Part shown: positions 1 through 4,467 of the stretch, in pieces
Layout of the letters: each line of letters starts with the position of its first letter
Position numbering within the stretch: position 1 is the stretch's first letter
Source of the DNA: an uncultured Bacteroidota bacterium
GTDB lineage: Bacteria > Bacteroidota > Bacteroidia > Bacteroidales > CAIWKO01
Direction of reading: 5' to 3'
Length of the DNA: 6,332 nucleotides
Assembly (NCBI GenBank): GCA_937934705.1
Contig: CALGYY010000215.1
Span: 1 to 6,332 of the forward strand
Position numbers and translations under genes: made by a program
The notes under the pieces: generated by a model
Databases searched by the model: none
Told to the model about the DNA's origin: nothing
What the model saw: the letters and a program-made list of their open reading frames with translations, nothing else

Positions 1-788
1 TTACAGTAACCCCCCATGTAAGTCAAGGGAAATTTGTCAAAATGCAGGTCAACCTCGGCCTCTCCATCAGCTACCCTGTGTTGCTCAATCAGTGATTGAG
101 ACAAGGATTCTTCCCTCTTCACCAGGACAGGCGGCTGCTCACTTTCCTGTGCAAATGGAAAAAGACGCCGGATCAGCGCGGGTTGATCAAAGAAATCATT
201 CGGGCCGTATGTTTCCTCATGCATCAATCTGCTGTGCTTAATTTTGAGTCCTGCCGTAACCGGTTCCGGAGGATTCTGACTCAAATCCTCATGGAACATC
301 AGTTGGAAAAGTGCCCTGCACCATTTCTCAGCACCTTGAAAATCAACTGAATCAAGTATCACTATTTTTCCCTGTTCCATATTTCCGTAATGGGCTCCCC
401 GAAACCTACCTTTATCCCATGTATAAACATTGTAGATGATTTCTGTTCCGCTATTATTAACCAGAAGAACATCGCTGACTCCGGAAGGCCGTTCAGGGAT
501 CTGCGGCCTGAGCGCGAAATAAACACCCGTTGACAAGGAAGCCGATGAAAGCAGCCCTTCACGGCCAGTCTCCTGTTCTGATTCCGGATGCAGGACGCTA
601 TCCTGCCGTTCATCCTTCTCTTCCACTTTCATGTATTGCGGATCCGGGATGATTTCACTGATTTTGAATGGAAGATCAAAACCATCTTCAATGGTCACCT
701 CAATGGTATTCGCATCCAGAAGTCGCCGGACGACACCTCCGCCCTTTTCGTTGAGGAATTTCACACGGTCACCCGGTTTGAATTTCAT
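1..788 (-). CDS. DUF2027/Smr-domain protein, C-terminus cut off by window edge
   Basis: This minus-strand reading frame is open from an ATG at 788-786 to the left edge, giving 262 residues without a stop. The N-terminus (MKFKPGDRVKFLNEKGGGVV, residues 1-20) is the SH3/Tudor-like start typical of Bacteroidota DUF2027 proteins and continues to about residue 45. A hydrophilic linker follows, then a probable beta-sandwich domain at about 86-185 (STGVYFALRPQIPE through the GNMEQGKIVILD strand). A second polar linker leads to VDLH at 246-249, which is the first strand motif of an Smr domain (usual form LDLHG). The rest of the Smr domain, probably 80-100 residues, lies outside the window. Smr domains are known as nucleases or nucleic-acid-binding modules in MutS2 and stand-alone proteins. 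The role of the DUF2027 subgroup is not established, so a nucleic-acid function is inferred. No signal peptide is seen, so it is probably cytoplasmic. It diverges from the peptidase gene across 69 nt. Confidence 0.85.
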   Translation of the reverse strand, partial: MKFKPGDRVKFLNEKGGGVVRRLLDANTIEVTIEDGFDLPFKISEIIPDPQYMKVEEKDERQDSVLHPESEQETGREGLLSSASLSTGVYFALRPQIPERPSGVSDVLLVNNSGTEIIYNVYTWDKGRFRGAHYGNMEQGKIVILDSVDFQGAEKWCRALFQLMFHEDLSQNPPEPVTAGLKIKHSRLMHEETYGPNDFFDQPALIRRLFPFAQESEQPPVLVKREESLSQSLIEQHRVADGEAEVDLHFDKFPLTYMGGYC

Positions 789-857
789 GGGATAATTTTC
801 TGCGAAGATAGCCAATGCCGGGGAATTTTGTATTATTGTTCCTGTAATCCAGCGAAT
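789..857. promoter_or_regulatory. Divergent intergenic region with two weak -7-like boxes
   Basis: These 69 nt separate the start codons of the DUF2027 gene and the peptidase gene, so both promoters should lie here or inside the genes. On the plus strand, TATTATTG at 831-838 matches the Bacteroidota -7 consensus TAnnTTTG at all but one position and lies 19 nt before the ATG at 858. On the minus strand, the complement of 803-810 reads TATCTTCG, also one mismatch, 14 nt before the ATG at 788. Neither has a TTG at the expected 17-23 nt upstream. No Shine-Dalgarno sequence is visible for either gene. These are suggestions only. Confidence 0.3.
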
Positions 858-2078
858 ATGAGAACACTGCTATGTGTATGTCTGTTCATCCCCCTTTTCT
901 GTAAGGCGCAGATCAGGGATACCGGGGTCTTCATTGACTATAAAGCGGGCTATTATCAGAATTACATCCTGAAGGGTATAGAGGAATATGAGAATCCCCC
1001 TGTGCAGAAGCATAGCAGGAAGTATTTTGCAGCAGACATGGCTAAAGTGAAGCTGAACAACGACCTCAAAAAGTATCACACAATATGGAGACAACCTCCT
1101 GTATCACAGGGAAATACAGGAACATGCTGGAGTTTCGGAGCTACCTCAATGTTCGAATCGGAGATTTGGCGGATGACCGGAAAATCAGTTAAATTGTCAG
1201 AAATGTATTTCGTATATTGGGAATATGTTGAAAGAGCCACAGATTTTGTCAGCACAAGGGGTAAGACCTATTTTGCGGAGGGCTCAGAAAGCAATGCCCT
1301 CATCCGTCTCATGGAAAAGTACGGATGCGTTCCCTGGCAGGCTTACAGCGGGATGCTTCCCGGACAAACGGTGCATCATCATGAAGAGATGTTGAAAGAA
1401 ATGAATCTTTACCTCGAAAGTGTCAGATTAAAGAATGTATGGAATGAGGAGATCGTGAACCAGAATATACAGGCGATCCTCGACCGGTACATGGGCAGGC
1501 CTCCGATGAAATTCACGCAGGATGGAAATGAATATTCCCCGCTGAGTTTTCTTTCAGACTATTGTAAAATCAAGCCCCGGGATTATTTCAGCTTTATGTC
1601 GACTCTCTCACTCCCTTATGACCAGAAAGGGGAGCTTGTGGAAGCTGATAACTGGTGGCACAGCAGCGATTACTACAATGTGTGCCTTGATGATTTCCTG
1701 ACCATCATCAAATCAGCAATCAGTTATAATTACGGAATATGCATTTGCGGTGATGTTTCAGAACCGGGATTTGACCGTTATTCCCAATGCGGAATCATAC
1801 CATCTTTTGACATTCCCACAGGGTACATTGACGAATCCTCGCGCGAATTGCGCCTGCTTAGCCAGTCGACCACTGACGACCACTGTATGCACCTGATCGG
1901 CTTTCTGAAAGACGGTGATCAGACCTGGTTTGTACTCAAAGACAGCGGAGCAGGTGCTTTCGACGGCACGTGGAAGGGCTACCGTTTTGTGCGGGAAGAC
2001 TACGTCAAACTCAAGATGATGAACATCCTTCTGCACAAAGAAGCTGCGCGAGTCGTGCTTGACCGTATCATCAAATAA
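858..2078 (+). CDS. Secreted C1 (papain/bleomycin hydrolase-like) cysteine peptidase
   Basis: This is a 406-residue exported cysteine peptidase of the C1 clan, closest in layout to bleomycin hydrolase/aminopeptidase C. Residues 1-17 form a signal peptide with a hydrophobic core (LLCVCLFIPLF) and probable cleavage before Gln18 (KA|Q), common in Bacteroidota. The active-site segment is QGNTGTCWSFGA, with oxyanion Gln84 and nucleophile Cys90. The histidine segment is TTDDHCMHLIGF, with His342. The third catalytic position, normally Asn in an NSWG motif, reads KDSGAG with Asp362. The last part (FVREDYVKLKMMNILLHKEA) resembles the C-terminus of Bacteroidota C1 peptidases. A long insert of about 250 residues lies between Cys and His, as in bleomycin hydrolases. 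The frame stays open back to 588, but the ATG at 858 is preferred because it starts the signal peptide and because upstream codons would overlap the DUF2027 gene. It is the first gene of a probable operon with two lipoproteins. Substrate unknown. Confidence 0.88.
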   Translation: MRTLLCVCLFIPLFCKAQIRDTGVFIDYKAGYYQNYILKGIEEYENPPVQKHSRKYFAADMAKVKLNNDLKKYHTIWRQPPVSQGNTGTCWSFGATSMFESEIWRMTGKSVKLSEMYFVYWEYVERATDFVSTRGKTYFAEGSESNALIRLMEKYGCVPWQAYSGMLPGQTVHHHEEMLKEMNLYLESVRLKNVWNEEIVNQNIQAILDRYMGRPPMKFTQDGNEYSPLSFLSDYCKIKPRDYFSFMSTLSLPYDQKGELVEADNWWHSSDYYNVCLDDFLTIIKSAISYNYGICICGDVSEPGFDRYSQCGIIPSFDIPTGYIDESSRELRLLSQSTTDDHCMHLIGFLKDGDQTWFVLKDSGAGAFDGTWKGYRFVREDYVKLKMMNILLHKEAARVVLDRIIK

Positions 2079-2128
2079 GCGGGATACTTTTTCCTCAGCA
2101 GTTTTATAAAGAAGCAAACAGACGCTTT

Positions 2129-2464
2129 ATGGTGAAGCGCTTCCTGTATATCATTCCTTTTCTGTTGGTTTTCAGCGTGCTGGCCTCCTGTAAAGCCCGT
2201 TACCTTGAAGTACAGGCCCAATTGGATCAGGCACGCAATCAGAAAAAGGAACTGGATCAGGATATACGGAAACTAAAAAAAGAGAATCAGGCCATGAGCG
2301 ACAGCCTTCTGAATTTGCTGAAGCATCATACCGCGATTATGGCTGTTGAGGAAAAGTTTCTGAAGACGCTGGCGCAAAAAAAAGATTTCTCAGACCACAA
2401 ACTCAGCCTTTACCTGGAAATAAAGAACAGGCAAAAACTGACCGGAAAGACTAAGGGAAAATGA
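2129..2464 (+). CDS. Small coiled-coil lipoprotein
   Basis: This 111-residue protein has a lipoprotein signal: a basic start (MVKR), a hydrophobic stretch, and the lipobox LASC with the lipidated cysteine at position 21. The mature part is almost entirely charged, heptad-like helix (about residues 25-70: EVQAQLDQARNQKKELDQD and onward), then a short second helical part and a basic tail (TGKTKGK). No enzyme domain is visible. It is expected to be anchored in the outer or inner membrane facing the periplasm, or at the cell surface. The segment after the lipid cysteine resembles the same segment of the next gene (RY-E--QL-Q-R pattern, then DSL-L), so the two may be related stalks that pair. It follows the peptidase by 50 nt, and its stop overlaps the next start by 4 nt (ATGA), which implies translational coupling. 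Function unknown. No clear Shine-Dalgarno sequence precedes it. Confidence 0.8.
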   Translation: MVKRFLYIIPFLLVFSVLASCKARYLEVQAQLDQARNQKKELDQDIRKLKKENQAMSDSLLNLLKHHTAIMAVEEKFLKTLAQKKDFSDHKLSLYLEIKNRQKLTGKTKGK

Positions 2465-3312
2465 GGACACTGTTGCTCATCGCTGCACTCATGTGCCTGG
2501 TGCTCACACCATCGTGTTACATTCAGCGATATTATGAGACCCGTGATCAGCTTGAACAATTCCGTAAAGAGCAGTTGGGAAAATCACGCCGGACCCATGC
2601 ACAGTTGAAGGCAAGGAATACTGTCCTTAAGGACTCACTGGCGCTGCTGAGCAACGACATCGAAAGAATGAAGGCCTCCATCATCCGTGCCGACAGCCTC
2701 ACGGCAGTATACACATCATCGATCAGAAAGCAACTGGGTGAAAATCCATGGGGCGATTCGTTGATGCAGGCTGCCAGGGCAGCAGCAGTTTCTCCTCTGA
2801 TGAATTCTTCAGAAGAAGAAGTTCTTTACTGGCTCAACCTTGCGCGCTATTATCCGGATCTCTTCGCAGAGCTTTACATTGAAGCACATTACGGTTTAAA
2901 AAGTAACTCTCCTGTGATCGCAAACGGTGAACTGCAGGGTGGACTTGAAAGCTTTATCCGTTATAATCAGTCCTGCTACCTGGATATGTCCGCTAAAAAA
3001 GGGCTCCGGTTGTTGTTCCCCGATGAAAAATGTTTCCGTTCGGCAGAATGTCATGCTGCAGAATCAGGAAAGAGCGGATATACAGGACACAGCCGGACAG
3101 GAGATTGCCGCAGTTATTTCGATGGTGAGTGCTGTTATTATGGTAGCGGGAGCGGACTGGATATCATCCTCGCCCTTTTGGTGGACTGGGGGGTCCCAAG
3201 CCTGGGACACAGGCGCATCTGCCTGGGTAATTATCATTACATTGGCATCGCTACCCGTGATCATATTGACTGGGGAAAGATCACAGTACTTGATTTCAAA
3301 AACAAGTATTAA
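2461..3312 (+). CDS. CAP (SCP/PR1)-domain lipoprotein with coiled-coil stalk
   Basis: This 283-residue protein begins with a signal peptide ending in TPSC, a relaxed lipobox with probable lipidation at Cys19. Residues 20-95 form a charged coiled-coil-like stalk similar to the preceding lipoprotein. From about 117 a CAP domain follows: EEEVLYWLNLARYYPDLFAE is the usual first helix with the N-AR--P pattern, AECHAAESGKSGYTGH (195-210) holds the first conserved His (198), GECCYYG holds Glu223, and PSLGHRRICLG is the CAP1-type motif with His250. The end (HYIGIATRD...ITVLDF) matches the last CAP strands. Seven cysteines lie in the domain (172, 191, 197, 216, 224, 225, 254), suggesting disulfides and an oxidising location. 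CAP proteins bind lipids or ligands in some families, and a few have proposed peptidase activity. Bacterial roles are poorly known. It is third in an operon with the C1 peptidase and starts at the ATGA overlap. Confidence 0.85.
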   Translation: MRTLLLIAALMCLVLTPSCYIQRYYETRDQLEQFRKEQLGKSRRTHAQLKARNTVLKDSLALLSNDIERMKASIIRADSLTAVYTSSIRKQLGENPWGDSLMQAARAAAVSPLMNSSEEEVLYWLNLARYYPDLFAELYIEAHYGLKSNSPVIANGELQGGLESFIRYNQSCYLDMSAKKGLRLLFPDEKCFRSAECHAAESGKSGYTGHSRTGDCRSYFDGECCYYGSGSGLDIILALLVDWGVPSLGHRRICLGNYHYIGIATRDHIDWGKITVLDFKNKY

Positions 3313-3321
3313 CTACCTTTG
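3290..3321 (+). promoter_or_regulatory. Bacteroidota-type promoter for the sigma-factor operon
   Basis: TACCTTTG at 3314-3321 fits the Bacteroidota primary-sigma -7 consensus TAnnTTTG exactly. A TTG at 3290-3292 lies 21 nt upstream, inside the accepted spacing of the -33 element. The -33 element sits in the last codons of the CAP gene and the -7 box begins 2 nt after its stop. Transcription would begin at about 3325-3328, leaving a leader of about 45-80 nt depending on the start codon used. The same 8-base box recurs before the radical SAM gene. Confidence 0.6.
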
Positions 3322-3346
3322 CTCTCGCAATTAACTCATTTTCAAT

Positions 3347-3368
3347 CCTCCGAAAATATTTTCCGGAG
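3347..3368. repeat. Near-perfect palindrome just upstream of the sigma-factor start
   Basis: The left arm CTCCGAAAAT (3348-3357) is followed directly by the right arm ATTTTCCGGAG (3358-3368), its reverse complement with one extra C. The centre is AT-rich (AAAATATTTT) and the ends are GC-rich. It has no U-tract, so it is not a good terminator. It could be an operator for a dimeric regulator downstream of the promoter, or an RNA hairpin that affects translation from the ATG at 3371, which is 2 nt away. Confidence 0.5.
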
Positions 3369-3370
3369 AA

Positions 3371-3952
3371 ATGGCAATAATTCCACAAATCTCCGTCAGG
3401 AAAAGTATGAAGCCTGAAAAATCGCGCAGTGGTTCTTTGAAGAGTTTCTTTGAGTGGAATTACCTCAAGCTGAAGAATTATACCCGTAAGCAACTGGGGC
3501 CTTCAGCAGGGGGTCAGGATGCGGAAGATATCCTTCAGGATGTTGCAGTAAACCTCTTCACCAGATTCGATCTGGACTACACCGTAGAGAATATTGCAGC
3601 TTACATTTACCGTTCGATTAGGAACCGTATCACTGACTTCCGAAGAAAGAAAAGGCAGGAATTTCCGATGGCCACTTTCACAGATGAAGAAGGGAATGAT
3701 CTGATCCTTGTACTTCCTTCAGAGGCCCTTCAGGATTTTACCCCTGAAACATCTGATGAACCTGAACCTGATCTTGAAAAGGCTCTGAAAATGTTGTCTG
3801 AAGAAGAAAGAGAACTGATCATTGAGACCTCTTTCAACGGAAATACTTTTGCTGAGCTGTCGGCCCGCTGGGGGGTCTCTCAGGGAACCTTATTATCCAA
3901 AAAACACCGTGCGATCGCAAAGCTTCACAAAATTCTGAAAAATCAAAAATAA
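3371..3952 (+). CDS. ECF-family RNA polymerase sigma-70 factor
   Basis: This 193-residue protein has the two-domain layout of ECF (group 4) sigma factors. Sigma region 2 spans about 25-95: SFFEWNYLKLKNYTRKQL, then GQDAEDILQDVAVNLF (the D-x-ED--QD hallmark of region 2.1/2.2), then YIYRSIRNRITDFRRKKR, which binds the -10 element and core enzyme. An acidic linker (about 104-133) joins it to region 4 at about 135-190 (LEKALKMLSEEERELIIET through the helix-turn-helix FAELSARWGVSQGTLLSKKHRAI), which would contact the -35 element. The ATG at 3371 has GGAG only 2 nt before it. An ATG at 3407 (residue 13) has AGGA with a 6-nt spacer and would give a 181-residue protein of more usual ECF length, so it is an equally or more credible start. 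The gene is followed after 20 nt by a membrane protein that may be its partner. The regulon cannot be read from the sequence. Confidence 0.92.
   Translation: MAIIPQISVRKSMKPEKSRSGSLKSFFEWNYLKLKNYTRKQLGPSAGGQDAEDILQDVAVNLFTRFDLDYTVENIAAYIYRSIRNRITDFRRKKRQEFPMATFTDEEGNDLILVLPSEALQDFTPETSDEPEPDLEKALKMLSEEERELIIETSFNGNTFAELSARWGVSQGTLLSKKHRAIAKLHKILKNQK
3398..3409 (+). promoter_or_regulatory. Possible ribosome binding site for an internal sigma-factor start
   Basis: The sequence caggaaaagtATG places AGGA 6 nt before an in-frame ATG at 3407. The upstream ATG at 3371 has GGAG with only a 2-nt spacer, and the 12 extra residues it adds (MAIIPQISVRKS) show no sigma-factor character. The evidence leans toward 3407, but many Bacteroidota genes start without a Shine-Dalgarno sequence. 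Confidence 0.4.
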
Positions 3953-3957
3953 AATAT

Positions 3958-3975
3958 AAAGGAGGATTATATATG
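3958..3975 (+). promoter_or_regulatory. Strong Shine-Dalgarno sequence of the membrane-protein gene
   Basis: AAAGGAGG at 3958-3965 is followed by a 7-nt AT-rich spacer and the ATG at 3973. This is close to the ideal anti-16S complement and is by far the best ribosome binding site in the window. Bacteroidota genes usually lack one, so efficient or independent translation of the second gene of the sigma operon is implied. Confidence 0.75.
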
Positions 3976-4371
3976 GAAATGCAATCAACAAACAAACGTC
4001 ACCCGTTTACGAACTTTCTTCGTTACCTGGGCATGGGAATTCTCGGGACTCTGGCCATCGCCGGTTTTGGATTCCTTTTCGGTTACTTCGTGATGCTTTT
4101 ATGGAACTGGCTGATGCCTGAGATTTTTGGTCTGGGACTGATTACTTTCTGGCAGGCCTTTGGTCTTGTTGTTCTCGGCAGGATGCTCTTTGGCGGGCTG
4201 CCTAAGCCACCTCACAAAGAACATAAACCGTGGGAAAAACCACGTTGCGGGAGCAAAAAGGAAGACTGGAAGAAGTGGAAGTATTACGGTGATTTCTGGA
4301 AGGAAGAAGGCGAAAGCCGCTTTGAGGAATACCTTGCAAAAAAAGAACAGACTGCCCCCCCCAGGGTTTGA
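3973..4371 (+). CDS. Small two-helix membrane protein, partner of the ECF sigma factor
   Basis: This 132-residue protein has a short basic N-terminus (NKRHPFTNFLRYLG), a first membrane segment at about 19-46 (GMGILGTLAIAGFGFLFGYF, then VMLLW), a short loop (NWLMPEIFGLGL), a second membrane segment at about 56-75 (ITFWQAFGLVVLGRMLFGG), and a charged tail of about 55 residues rich in Lys, Glu and Trp. I recognise the LLWNWLMP-IFGL--ITFWQA-GL pattern as recurring in small uncharacterised bacterial membrane proteins, but I know of no assigned function. The positive N-terminus and charged C-terminus suggest both ends are cytoplasmic, where the tail could contact the sigma factor. The gene lies 20 nt after the sigma gene and before a strong terminator, so it is co-transcribed. 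An anti-sigma or sigma-regulating role is inferred from position only. No zinc-binding anti-sigma (ZAS) His-Cys motif or FecR-like domain is present. Confidence 0.85.
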   Translation: MEMQSTNKRHPFTNFLRYLGMGILGTLAIAGFGFLFGYFVMLLWNWLMPEIFGLGLITFWQAFGLVVLGRMLFGGLPKPPHKEHKPWEKPRCGSKKEDWKKWKYYGDFWKEEGESRFEEYLAKKEQTAPPRV

Positions 4372-4389
4372 TGCCAGGTGCTTTCTCTG

Positions 4390-4423
4390 AAACGGGGCGC
4401 GCATGCGCCCCGTTTTGCTTTTG
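4390..4423 (+). terminator. Rho-independent terminator of the sigma-factor operon
   Basis: AAACGGGGCGC (4390-4400) and its exact reverse complement GCGCCCCGTTT (4405-4415) form an 11-bp GC-rich stem with a 4-nt GCAT loop, followed by a T-rich stretch (TTTTGCTTTT across 4412-4421). It begins 18 nt after the membrane-protein stop and separates that operon from the radical SAM gene. Confidence 0.9.
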
Positions 4424-4452
4424 GTGACAGTCCCGCGACTCAGAAAAAACAA

Positions 4453-4460
4453 TACCTTTG
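4453..4460 (+). promoter_or_regulatory. Bacteroidota -7 box for the radical SAM gene
   Basis: TACCTTTG matches the -7 consensus TAnnTTTG exactly and is identical to the box before the sigma factor. It ends 7 nt before the ATG at 4468, so transcription should begin within a few bases of the start codon, giving a very short or leaderless mRNA. No TTG lies at the usual 17-23 nt upstream. The nearest is at 4421-4423, with a 29-nt gap, so the -33 element is weak or absent. Confidence 0.55.
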
Positions 4461-4467
4461 TTCTTCT

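Noticed and set aside
96..613. Short open frames at 96-350 (plus) and 362-613 (minus)
   Set aside because: Both overlap the DUF2027 gene in other frames, lack family features, and the long minus-strand frame with clear domain motifs explains the region.
588..857. A 90-residue N-terminal extension of the C1 peptidase
   Set aside because: The extension runs antisense to the DUF2027 coding start and puts the signal peptide at residue 91. The ATG at 858 gives a normal exported protein.
1758..2221. Minus-strand frames at 1758-2117 and 2000-2221
   Set aside because: They are antisense to the conserved His and C-terminal motifs of the peptidase and to the start of the lipoprotein, with no features of their own.
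2927..3334. 135-residue plus-strand frame inside the CAP gene
   Set aside because: It lies in another frame of a gene with clear CAP motifs and has no recognisable domain. It is a shadow.
3347..3368. Palindrome as a terminator of the peptidase/CAP operon
   Set aside because: The stem is AT-rich at its centre with an unpaired base and no U-tract follows, and it lies downstream of the predicted sigma-operon promoter.
4099..4452. Minus-strand 117-residue frame and plus-strand frame 4160-4390 over the membrane-protein gene
   Set aside because: The membrane-protein frame has an ideal ribosome binding site and a sensible topology. The others overlap it and run into or through the terminator.
4378..4467. 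Upstream start (4378) for the radical SAM protein
   Set aside because: The extra 30 residues would be encoded by the terminator hairpin and the promoter box, and they do not resemble the family N-terminus.
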